This document shows, in pieces, positions 47,850 to 57,773 of a stretch of DNA of 64,000 bases. The DNA comes from Parasponia andersonii (lineage: Eukaryota > Streptophyta > Magnoliopsida > Rosales > Cannabaceae). The translations under genes and the position numbers were made by a program. Where the stretch lies: assembly GCA_002914805.1 (NCBI GenBank), contig JXTB01000256.1, positions 452,956 through 516,955 of the forward strand. Reading direction: 5' to 3'. The notes below the pieces were generated by a model. That model was not told the DNA's origin, searched no databases, and worked only from the letters and a program-made list of their open reading frames with translations. Each line of letters begins with the position of its first letter. The first letter of the stretch is position 1.

Positions 47850-49327
47850 TTATGGGCAGCAATTCAAGTAAAATCCTAAATTTTGTAAGGGTAATTAATT
47901 AATTTAACTTCAAGGGTATTTTGGTAATTTTATATTTTTGGATTAATTAAATAAAAATTTGAAATAAATTTGGTGTTGAATCTAGACAAGATTATGTCTA
48001 GATAAAATTAGGACAAAAGTGAAAAAGAAATTTCAAATTGGGGACAAGAGTGTATTTAAGGAGAGACTAAAATGAAAAAAATCTTTTAAAATTGTGGCCA
48101 AAGTGGAATATCAGAAACTTATTTTTCGGTCGAATCAGATTGTGCCACGTGTCCCACTGCTACAGTTTTTGAAAAATTGCACAAAAACCCCCCAATTTCT
48201 CTTTCTTCTCCACTGAAACCCCCGATTTTCACCCCCTTGGCCACTGTTCATTCGACGCCTCTCTGGCCGCTGATTTGCCCGACGCGCCGCCCCGCACCCT
48301 TGCCCAGCCGCCGACGAAGCCGCGCCCAGTGCCGTCACCTCGCTCCGCCGCCTGTCGTCGGAGAAATCTCGACTGGAAGTTCACGCCGCCAAGACGGATT
48401 TTCCTCCGCCGAGCCGCCGTCCGACGTTGGATCACCGCACCGCCGCCACCGTTGGAATCGTCTCGACGCCAGCTTTCATTTCCGACCGGTCTCGTCCTTC
48501 AACTCAGCTCCGGTAAGAAGTTGGCTACTGTAGTAATATTTTAATATTTAAATTGTGATATTTTCGTAATTATTCCGGAATTGAGTTATTTTTCCCAAGA
48601 GAATTATACCACGTGATAGAGGAGTTTGAAACCTGAAATCTCATGATTTTTAAGTGTTAAAACGATAACCGGAAGGTAGTTGATTATCGGGACAAAATTG
48701 TGGTATTTTTCTAAATATTTTCAAAATGTGGTACTTTTATAATTTTCGGATTTTGAGCCCATTTAGTGTTCGGAACCTCGAAACTGAGTTCTGACTTCAA
48801 ATTTGGACTCAGTGAATTCGGGACATGAAGTTTGATATAAAATACCACTATTTTCCGAAGTGGCACAAAAATCGAGAAAATAGCTCGTGATTTGAACCGT
48901 TTTGCGTGCCACGGGGCGGTTCCGTACCGGAACCCGTTTTCGATGAACTCTATATCTAAACCAACGTTTTTGGGTGTTCTAAATTCAGTGGTGACCTCTG
49001 TTTCTCGATCCGAGACTCCGTTTGAAAAGTCAACTTTTCAAGTGAACGTGACGAGACTCGAAAACAACTGTCCAAACAACCTGGTGATCAATTGAGGATA
49101 TTTCTAGCACCGTTAGCTCAACATAATCACTATTTCAAGGTAGGGGATTCAATTTCCTTGTTTTCTATTACTTTCATTTAGATTGAAATTTATCTTGAAA
49201 AATGAAATTTCGTGATTTTATTAAATTGAATTATTTGAATAGTTATTTTGATGAACTATGAATTTGTAAAACATTGTAGATTGCTCTAGATATTTTTAAA
49301 TATGGTTTTGTACAAGTTTTTATACTT
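47850..49327. mobile_element. Possible Ty3/Gypsy LTR fragment with a GC-rich, proline/arginine-biased segment
   Basis: The segment has an AT-rich start, a GC-rich part at about 48190-48520 rich in CCGCCG words and open on both strands, then text like GTGGTATTTTTCTAAAT and GGTACTTTTATAATTTTCGG. This architecture is seen in long LTRs of plant Gypsy elements. No primer-binding site, coding domain or second copy is present in the window, and the sequence runs into the 435-N gap. The open frames (for example 48177-48533) show no domain and are treated as non-genic. Assignment is tentative. Confidence 0.35.
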
Positions 49328-49762
49328 NNNNNNNNNNNNNNNNNNNNNNNNNNNNNNNNNNNNNNNNNNNNNNNNNNNNNNNNNNNNNNNNNNNNNNNNN
49401 NNNNNNNNNNNNNNNNNNNNNNNNNNNNNNNNNNNNNNNNNNNNNNNNNNNNNNNNNNNNNNNNNNNNNNNNNNNNNNNNNNNNNNNNNNNNNNNNNNNN
49501 NNNNNNNNNNNNNNNNNNNNNNNNNNNNNNNNNNNNNNNNNNNNNNNNNNNNNNNNNNNNNNNNNNNNNNNNNNNNNNNNNNNNNNNNNNNNNNNNNNNN
49601 NNNNNNNNNNNNNNNNNNNNNNNNNNNNNNNNNNNNNNNNNNNNNNNNNNNNNNNNNNNNNNNNNNNNNNNNNNNNNNNNNNNNNNNNNNNNNNNNNNNN
49701 NNNNNNNNNNNNNNNNNNNNNNNNNNNNNNNNNNNNNNNNNNNNNNNNNNNNNNNNNNNNNN
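49328..49762. other. Assembly gap (435 N)
   Basis: An uninterrupted N run. Sequence directly after it resembles the left end of the MITE at 47575, so the gap probably lies in repeat DNA. Confidence 0.95.
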
Positions 49763-50434
49763 GACAATTCAGTAGTTATTTTTTTTTTATCTATATATAT
49801 ATATATCATTTTAGGAAATAAAAATTTATTATGTATAATTTTTTATAATAAAAAATAAGAAAAAATAATATACGTTTTATTATAATTGTTGGATTACTAT
49901 TAAATGATTAAATATAATCGATCAGCTTAAAAAATACTTACATATAAATTAAAAAATTTATACACATCAAAGTATGGATTCCACCTATGAACTTAAAACA
50001 CAGATGGATCTTAAAGTACGGTAAATAGAGTTTTATTAAATAATTAGCATTATTTCTCTTGCTAAATATTACGGTGCCCCAAAAGCCAAATGTAGGGTAT
50101 ATGATTAGGACTTAGATATATAATTGGGACTTAAATAATATTTTAGATACAATAATATGCTGTGCGTGCGTGCATGCATGCATGCATTCCAATCAGTACG
50201 TAGCTTTTGGAGTTATTCTGATTGCTCACTCAAAATTAATATATCTATAGAACTATAACATTCATCCAATAAACTCATATATATGCTTTACACAAAGAGT
50301 TTATACACAGTAACAACAATTTATTTTTATTTTAAAAGAAAAAACAACAAACAACTCTGGACCTTATATGTATTTACTTTCCAAATTATTAATTAAGACA
50401 ACTTTCTTTAATTTCCACGTCCCTCAGTCTTATC
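49763..50434. other. AT-rich DNA and 3' region of the LRR gene
   Basis: 49763-49810 looks like a MITE end. A TGCATGCATGCATGCAT run lies near 50170. The part close to 50434 is the probable 3' untranslated region of the minus-strand LRR gene. Confidence 0.45.
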
Positions 50435-51712
50435 TCACGAGTGAGCCGGAGACAACGACGGCAGAGGCACCGCCGTCGGAACCGGAGCAAAAGCCGCTCC
50501 TACTCCTCCTCCACCGCCAGCACCAAAGCCATGGTCAACTTCACAGTCAACGGGGCGCTCAAGCGCCGCACTGCACTCCTTCTCGCTCCTCTGGAACCGC
50601 CTCTCCGGCAAACAGTTGCGGCGGTCGTCAAAAACAACTCCCTTCGTCTTCGACTTCGACCTCGAACTCGTCAAGTTCAGGCAAACCCCATCTTCCTCAC
50701 AGAAGAAGTTGTAAGAGACCGTCAAGTTAGCCAAGTTGGGCAACTCGCATATCCCGGCCGGAACGGCGCCGCTCATCATGTTGTGGCCCAAGTTCAGCTG
50801 CTCCAAGTGGAACAGGCCCGCCATGCTGTACGGAATGGGGCCCACGATCTGGTTAAAGCTAACGTCGAACACTTTGAGCTTGTAGAGAAACCCTACCTCC
50901 TGGGGCAGACAGCCGGACAAGTTGGTGTTCGTGAGGACAAGCTCTTCCAACGAGTTTGCGAAGTTTACTATGCTCGGAGGTATCATGAATTTCTTTCCCT
51001 TTCCGTAGTTGTTGTTGGCGAAGACGAGGACCGAAGCCGAGGTCGACGCGGTCAACGTTTGGGGGATGTTCAAGCTCGTGAAGCGGTTGTTGTTGACGAA
51101 GACGGCGTCGAGCTTCTTGGAGAAGAGTTTGGGCGGGAGTGGGCCCTCGAAGTCGTTGAAGCGGATGTCGAGGTAGTTTAAGGTTGGGAGAGAGAGGACG
51201 ACGGTTGGGAAGGGCCCCACGAACCGATTGTTGCTGAAGTCGAGCTCGTAGAGGAGGGAGAGGTTGGAGAGTGTGGACGGAATGATGCCGCAGAAGCGAT
51301 TCGAGTTGAGGTGGATGAGGGCGAGGTCGGTTACGAGGCCTAATTCGTCGGGGAGGAACCCGGCGATGTCGGCGTGGTTGAGATCGATGCCGGCGACAAC
51401 GCGGATGTCGGGGTTGTCTAGGGAGGGTGCGCAGTAGATCCCGGTGTAGTTGCACACCGAGTGGCCTAGCCAATTGGAGGTGAAGTTGTTTGGGTCGGAG
51501 TAGATTACCCTTTTCCATGCTTGGAGGGCTATGAAAGCTTGGTGGAGTCTAGGGTTTGAGTCTGATGAGTTTGAGGTTGAGGGAGAACTATATTTATGGT
51601 TGATGTGGTGGTGGTGATCATGATGGTGGTTATGTTTTGCAGCCATGACATTGTTGAGGAAAGAGGAGAAGTGAAGGAGGAATATTAGAAAGGATAATGA
51701 GAACGAAGCCAT
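50435..51712 (-). CDS. Leucine-rich repeat extensin-like cell-wall protein, without an extensin tail, intronless
   Basis: A single frame of 425 residues. Residues 1-24 form a signal peptide (FSLSFLIFLLHFSSFLNNVMA). A His-rich patch follows (HNHHHDHHHH), then a Ser-rich linker. From about residue 56 the LRX-type N-terminal cap (ALQAWKRVIYSDPNNFTSNW, VCNYTGIYCAPSLDNPDIRV) precedes about ten LRRs (GIDLNHADIAGFLPDELGL, LIHLNSNRFCGIIPSTLSNL, ELDFSNNRFVGPFPTVVLSL and onwards). The domain closes with NCLPERRFQRSEKECSAAL and a Cys in PVDCE, as in LRX proteins. After that there is only a Gly-rich and Pro/Ala-containing tail of about 35 residues, and no Ser-Pro4 extensin repeats. LRX proteins lie in the wall and bind RALF peptides through the LRR domain. 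This shorter form is like the LRR-only members. It sits between the FLY and ADP/ATP carrier genes, as At4g28380 does in Arabidopsis by my recollection. Codons are GC-rich relative to the flanks. Confidence 0.92.
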   Translation of the reverse strand: MASFSLSFLIFLLHFSSFLNNVMAAKHNHHHDHHHHINHKYSSPSTSNSSDSNPRLHQAFIALQAWKRVIYSDPNNFTSNWLGHSVCNYTGIYCAPSLDNPDIRVVAGIDLNHADIAGFLPDELGLVTDLALIHLNSNRFCGIIPSTLSNLSLLYELDFSNNRFVGPFPTVVLSLPTLNYLDIRFNDFEGPLPPKLFSKKLDAVFVNNNRFTSLNIPQTLTASTSASVLVFANNNYGKGKKFMIPPSIVNFANSLEELVLTNTNLSGCLPQEVGFLYKLKVFDVSFNQIVGPIPYSMAGLFHLEQLNLGHNMMSGAVPAGICELPNLANLTVSYNFFCEEDGVCLNLTSSRSKSKTKGVVFDDRRNCLPERRFQRSEKECSAALERPVDCEVDHGFGAGGGGGVGAAFAPVPTAVPLPSLSPAHS

Positions 51713-53477
51713 TGATATGTTATGTTATGGTTTAAGATGAGTTTGTATTTTTGGGAAGTGAAGGAGTTTGTTTGTTTGTTTATTTATTTATTTATGAGTT
51801 TATGTAAGGAGAAAGAGTTCTTATTATCATGATTAAAATATTAATGAAAATAATAATGGTCAAATGAGAGTGTTTTATTAGTCTTGTGTTTAATCATGTT
51901 GTTCTTAATTTTAAAGTTCTCTTGAGTAGATGATAATTGGCGGGAAGAAAATGTCACAACGAAATGTTTTAGCTAGCGACAGTTAACCGTTACCAAATTG
52001 ATATGTATATCCAAATCCAAACAAGACATATATATCCTAATATAACAGGTTTAAGGATATCTATCAATATGAAGAGAATGTATATATAGAAGATTCTGTC
52101 ACGATGCTTGTACAAATTTACATTTGTTATAAAAATTATTTTGGGTGGGCTCGTTTTTATATAGTGAAAATTCTTAAGTGGATTTATATCACAATGTATA
52201 TGAAATTTTCAATTGCAGAAATGTATGTTGTTTGGAAGAACAAGAAAGAACTAAAGACTAATTAGTAGTAGACAAAAGCATGAAGAGGAGGACAATGCGC
52301 ACGACAAGGACTCACCTCCTTCCATGTCGTCTTCTTTGCAGTTGTTAGAAGTGGAGATGGAGAAAGACAGCTTTAAACCCCCTCAGAGGAAATTGGGGTT
52401 TCTTAAAACTTAAGTGATAAACATACATTAATAAGCACTTAGTACTTTAGCATTGGAGGAATAACGTTTGAGGGTAACAAAATTTCAGCCAGGGAGTAGC
52501 TTGATATGCTTGTCAAAAGTAACAGCCTTTTTCTCTACTTGAAAATCAATTCATGGACCAATCTATTTCAGTCTTTGAAAACTTTTGTCTTTCTCCTCTT
52601 TTTCTTTGTGAATAAGATATTTCACTCACCGCATAAAAAAAACAAATAATAATAATAATAATAAAGGGGTTAGCTGCGAAAGTTGACTTCAGCATTACAT
52701 AAAATGAAAAACAAAGGACAGTAGAAACCAAGCATCATAACCATCGAGTTATTTAAGCATAACTAAAGCATGACAAGAAAATGGACGAAGTCTTTTAGAT
52801 GCATCAGTTGCTCACTTTATAGGCACTTTTTTCTATTTAATCTTTTCTTTTATTTTTTCTCTTGCTAAATAAAAGATAATCACCGGCATAATCCCCACTC
52901 TCACCGTCCCCTTTGCCCTTGCAAAAATCCCGATAATCCCATTAGTAATCGTACAAATCCAATCTGTATTGCTCATAACATATGAAATTATATTCAAGTT
53001 AAAAAAACACAGGGATTAACGTGTGTGCTTGAGTTTCAGCCTACAATCGAAATGATGTCTCTGAAATATGAGAACGTGCAAAATACTAAGAACAATTTTC
53101 AGAGCTTCAAGCGAAAACAAAGGAATAGATGGACTAACGTATTTAGAATATACACAAAACTATGAGAGTGAATCACTTGATTCCAATATTCCAAAGACAA
53201 GACAGTACACTTTTAAGAAAGAGTAATGTGAGCACAAATCACCGAGACATTGACCAATTATTCTCACAGAATGGAAAACTGAAAGCGCAGTACTGCTCTA
53301 AAATCTAAGAAAAACACTCAAAACTCAAATCCAGATTTTGTAACTATGAAATCTAACAAGTTCCTAATCACTGAAAGCATAAATGTGACTGCTCTTCATT
53401 CAAAATTATTCAACCCAGAGAAGAGACCCTAAACCACTTCACTCTTTCAATTTCGTCATCAACATTAAAACTACTCA
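51713..53477. other. Intergenic DNA between the LRR and ADP/ATP carrier genes
   Basis: The part near 51713-52100 should be the LRR gene promoter. It has TTTATTTATTTATTTATG repeats at about 51778-51795. A less AT-rich patch at about 52250-52400 looks leader-like on the minus strand, with a CT-rich stretch and an ATG followed by GGTGAGT, but no gene can be built on it. 52750-53477 is AT-rich, and its right part is the carrier's 3' untranslated region. Confidence 0.45.
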
Positions 53478-54975
53478 TTAACCACCACCACCGGATCCAT
53501 ATTTCTCGCCCAAAACAAGGACCTGCAGCTTGTCATAACCAGCAAGAACACCAGCACCAGCAACAGCACGTAAAATGTTCGCACCAGCACCCTTGAAGAG
53601 TGATTTGGGTCCCTCATTCTTGATGATTTGTCCAAATGCATCCAACGAGCTCTTGTACTTTACAGCTTCTCCAGACGTCATCATCATTCTTCTACGCACT
53701 GTGTCAATAGGGTAAGAAGCCAACCCGGCACCAATGGTGATTCCCCATCCCAGCAAGAAACTAGCAAAGAAGTTATCCTGCAGACACCAATATAACAGTG
53801 ACCACAAGCACAACCTCAAAAGTGTAAGTCTAGTTACCACTGGCCAATACTTTTCACAAATAAATGTCAAATTCAAATTCCACTTGGGAGAGTAGGTCTA
53901 AGATGAAATGTTCTGATTACCTGCAAATTTCCAACCAGAACTACAGGCTTCAGAGAATCATACATTCCAAAGTAGAGTCCACGATACACAATAATTCCAA
54001 CACACGAAATATTGAATCCACGATACAGTCCAGCAATACCATCAGACTTGAGGGTCTTCCGGTAAACATCAATCAAACCATTAAATTGCCTCTCTCCACC
54101 CTTTTTAGCAGCCTTGGCATCATTTGCCAAACGCGTTCGGGCATAGTCTAACGAGTAAACGAAAAGAAGAGAGGAAGCACCCGCAGCACCTCCTGATGCC
54201 AGGTTCCCAGCAAACCACTTCCAATAGCCATCTCTGTCTTTCTTGAAGTTGAAAAGCCTCTTAAAGTAATCCTTAAAAGCAAAGTTCAAAGCCTGCCAAG
54301 CAATATTTTACAAATTAAGACTGATTGTAAGAGGGCTCAACAATTTTTTTTTAGAGAGTAAAAAATATATATACCAACTAGATTCTTTTAACTTTCCAGA
54401 AATATAAAAATAAGGGGTGAATAATAAATACAAATTAAAAACCATTTCTACGAACTGAAATCTTAACGTTTCTTTGGGATCATGCCCTAAAGGTTGCACC
54501 AAGAGACGCATGAAAGAATATTCACCTGGGTGGGGAAATATCTGATAACATTAGCTGTATTTCCTCTCCAGAGGGCAAGGACACCTTCATCTTTAATGGT
54601 TCTAGCAAAGCAATCAATGATTCCCTTGTATGGCTCAGAAAGCCGACCAGCCCTAATCATCTCATCCTGATTCTGAATTAACAGTTTTACACGTTCAATT
54701 GGAGCAGCCGCAGTTTTGGAAACAGCAGCAGAAACACCCCCCATGAGGAAATCCACAGCAAAACCAGATGCACCTTTCTCAGCAGGAGCTTGCACAAAAA
54801 CGGGAGACAAATGCGAGAGATGTGCCAAGCCAGTGCTCTGGCATGTTGGCTGCATAGAACCCTGCACATCTACCCCATAATTTCTAGCATACATGTTAGG
54901 CGAAAGTCTAGAAATCAGGTGAGATTGCCCATGTATTTTCTGAAATACAGAAGGATGCTGATGTGCATCCGCCAT
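53478..54975 (-). CDS. AAC3: Mitochondrial ADP/ATP carrier (AAC type), three coding exons
   Basis: Coding exons are 54975-54526, 54292-53921 and 53777-53478, all with GT-AG borders. They join to 1122 nt, 373 residues, near the roughly 380 of plant AACs. An N-terminal extension of about 75 residues, with a Ser/Gln-rich part, precedes the carrier core, as is usual in plants. Three carrier repeats are seen, with the signatures PIERVK (repeat 1), SLDYAR (repeat 2, Pro replaced by Ser as in other AACs) and PIDTVR (repeat 3). The hallmark RRRMMM of ADP/ATP carriers follows in repeat 3. Six membrane helices are expected in the mitochondrial inner membrane, exchanging cytosolic ADP for matrix ATP. 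The start ATG at 54975 gives MADAHQHPS; an ATG nine bases upstream is in frame. A leader intron is likely. The symbol AAC3 follows from the neighbouring genes matching At4g28370-At4g28390 and not from sequence identity, so it is tentative. Confidence 0.94.
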
Positions 54976-54998
54976 TTTCTGCAACCCAAGCCGGTGAC

Positions 54999-55726
54999 CT
55001 GGTAATAAAGCACACGATTTTATTTACAATAACCTTAGGATCAGTGACGGGTTTATCTTCGAGAACATAGTTTAGGTCCATAAGAAAATAAATATAATTC
55101 TACTACAGGGGTACATCAAAATGAAAAGGGGGTACATTATTAAAAGAAAAGCGTCACTCGAGTTAAAATTTGAAGATCGAAAGCAATGTTTTTATAGAGT
55201 ACTTTTACAATCCGATCAGCTTCCCATGATAAAGCAGAGGCAGTGCAAAGCATACAAAAATGCAACACAAGAAATGGCCTCTCACTTATACAAGCAAGTG
55301 CCCAATTCAATATTAAGACACAAAACAAGAAGATCCATAAAGAGCATTCTAAAAGTTACTGGGGATGCAGATGTTGATCAAATGATGGACGCCCATGTCC
55401 CGAAATTTGTATATACTACACACCACTAATATTACACTACCAAAACCAGAGCTAACAGAACCAAACGAGATTATTACAACAATTTTAATCAAACTTACTC
55501 CACCAACTGTAAATTTTCTATGGAAGCCATCATGAAAAAAAATCTTCAAGGTACATGTCTCTAAAACTTTACGACTTATCTTCTCATATNAAAAAAAAAA
55601 CAGAAAAAAAAAACAAGAAAATGCTCCTTCATGAATTCAATATAGTCAATTTTCTCGGCAACCAAACAGAAAGTAAATATTCAAAGGAAACATGAAAAGT
55701 CACGGAAATTGAGCAAAGACACAAAC
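54999..55726 (-). other. Probable leader intron (728 bp) of the ADP/ATP carrier gene
   Basis: On the minus strand a donor-like CAG|GTTTGTG lies at 55727/55726 and an acceptor-like TTATTACCAG|GTCACC ends at 54999/54998, a few bases before the start codon. The region between is AT-rich, contains the lone N at 55591 beside A-runs, and has no conserved coding frame. The short leader exon would be about 55780-55727. Confidence 0.6.
55591..55591. other. Single N next to A-runs
   Basis: It sits between CTCATAT and two A-runs, in the probable leader intron of the carrier gene. It probably marks an unresolved homopolymer or a nominal one-base gap. Confidence 0.6.
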
Positions 55727-55805
55727 CTGAAAAGGTCTCCGATAGAGAAACGAGGCTCAACGAGTACGGACAACAATGAAGGAAATGAGGCAAATCAAGC
55801 TGAGG

Positions 55806-55815
55806 GTTTATAAAT
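55806..55815 (-). promoter_or_regulatory. Candidate TATA box of the ADP/ATP carrier gene
   Basis: The minus strand reads CCCATTTATAAACCC here, roughly 30 bases upstream of where the leader exon would begin. TTTATAAA is a good plant TATA match and it is the only such word close to the predicted leader exon. Confidence 0.55.
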
Positions 55816-57319
55816 GGGAGCTCCACTGTAAGGCTTAGGGTTTGCCCGAATGACCAATTTGCCCCTGCTTTACGCCTTATTCAACCCTTATGCCGCTCCA
55901 TCTCCATTAGTCTAGTGAGTCCAGTCTCCAGTCCACTGTTAAAGCAGCAGAATTATGCGTTAAATATAATTCTGAATTATACTTATTTATCACTTTATTC
56001 CCAAATTTTTAATTTATCTGATAATATTTTCAAATTATATAATTGTTATAACAATAATATCTTTATCATAAATTATTAATTTTTAATAGAAAATAATCAC
56101 AAATAAATCTTATAATCAGGATATTATTTATTTCTACAAATAGTATCTTTTTTAGCGACGAGGATTGGTAAAATTATGTTTTTTAATGATTTATTTCTCT
56201 CTTGTTCTTGAGTTGAGTGCAATTTTCTATTTTATTTATATATAATTCTTGTCCTGTGTTTTGTGGCTGATCGAATTATGACGATGAAAAATAAAATATT
56301 GGGTCAACTAGATTTTGGGTCTTAACCTTCTTGTTACTTTGATCCCTGTAGAATGGACTTTTGGTAAACTGAAAGCATGAATTTGAATCCGAGACGAAGT
56401 TTTTCTTAGTTGTATTTAGCCTGCTAGTGGGTTTTTTTTTTTTTTTTTTTTTTAAAGTTTGGTAAACATGACCTTGATTTTAGAAAATTCTCGTTATTTT
56501 CTTTGATTTTTTGTATCATATCTACTAATTTACAGAATACCACAATAGAAATGCTAAATATTTTTTTCTCTTAATTTTATATTCTTTAATTTTATTACCT
56601 GACACATGAATTTTATTATTTAAATAATATAATAAATTATAATAAAATTTATTTGTCAAGATTTAAAAAATAAAAACATAAAATAGAATCTTGCTAACAT
56701 TGCAAAATTTCTGTCAAATTTGACTAGAAAAAAATTAGTTGTGTTTTTTCTTTTTTAATTGAATTTTATTGGCCTTTTTTCTTTTGTTTTTAAAAGGAGA
56801 TTTTATTAGTCTTACTGGTTTTTTTTCCCCCAAAAAAATAACATCCTGGTAATTTTGACATAAATTGTCGAGTATTAGCAGGTTCATTTGCATTAGCTAA
56901 AATATTCTGAAAAAAAAAAAAAAAGAGGTGTTGTCTTGAATGCCACCATACGTAAGCACCTCTTTTGTAAGTAAAAAGATCAATCTGATATAACCCCCGA
57001 TTTCCAAGCTCACTTTTCTGTGCACTCCTTCCTGCTCCTCCGTGTCAATGGGCCTCTTGTAGCCTGTTCTTTCCTCTCTTCCCTTTTGTACATTGCCTTC
57101 GTGACTTTCTAACTTTTGGTTTTTTCGGTTTGTAAGTTGGTTCTTTTAGTTCATGACACGAAACTATTTTTTTTGGGCTATTTACAAAATTCCATGCCCA
57201 AGATCCAAAAATTGAAAAATCCCGGATGGACTCATATTTTTGAAAAAATCTCGATTGATTTTAAAAAATATCAAAATACAATTTTTTTTTTAAATTTGGT
57301 ATTTTTCAATAGTATTCGA
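55816..57319. other. AT-rich intergenic DNA, no gene seen
   Basis: Long T-runs (for example about 56430-56453) and A-runs, and short open frames only. The first 150 bp or so would be the upstream promoter of the carrier gene. Confidence 0.45.
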
Positions 57320-57416
57320 GATAACTAGTTAGGTTACTTAGAGTAACCAATCCAGTTACTTGAAGTAACTGTTCAAGTTACCTCAGGTAACTCGACTAGT
57401 TACCTTAAGTATCTCA
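57320..57416. repeat. Four tandem palindromic GTTAC...GTAAC units
   Basis: Successive units contain GGTTACTTAGAGTAACC, AGTTACTTGAAGTAACT, AGTTACCTCAGGTAACT and AGTTACCTTAAGTATCT, about 22-23 bp apart. Each is itself a near-perfect palindrome of about 17 bp. The array is non-coding and is not near a known gene start. Confidence 0.85.
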
Positions 57417-57773
57417 TGAATCAATAAAAAAATAGTATTTTTCTAAATACTTTTAAAAGTGATATTTTTATAATTAAATTAGAAATTTTTCAGAACAATT
57501 TTAAATTTCGGGATTTTTCAATTTTTCTGAAAAAATACCATAAAAAAAATCAAATTTCCTCTTTTTTTTTTTTTTTTTAAGGAAGTGACTGCTTCCCTTT
57601 TCATTTTCTAGTCTCGCTACTTGATAAGAGAATTCCACTAAAATATCTTATCCTATAATAGAAAAATGCTAATCATCTCGAGTGTATTACTAACCCGAGT
57701 TGACTTTTTGAGGACTCACACGTTACTCTAAATGGAAGAAATTAAAACACTGGTTAAAGACTCTGGAACTTCT
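57417..57773. other. Short AT-rich stretch before the second Copia element
   Basis: Nothing recognised apart from a T-run near 57560-57580. Confidence 0.4.

Noticed and set aside
48177-48544. Proline/arginine-rich open frames on both strands
   Set aside because: Three frames are open at once, which reflects GC-rich composition. No domain, no splice partner and no downstream exon is visible. They are probably part of an LTR-like sequence.
50441-51181. Long plus-strand open frame opposite the LRR gene
   Set aside because: It is an antisense shadow of the GC-rich LRR coding sequence. It is Arg/Val-rich with no domain, while the minus strand has a complete, recognisable protein.
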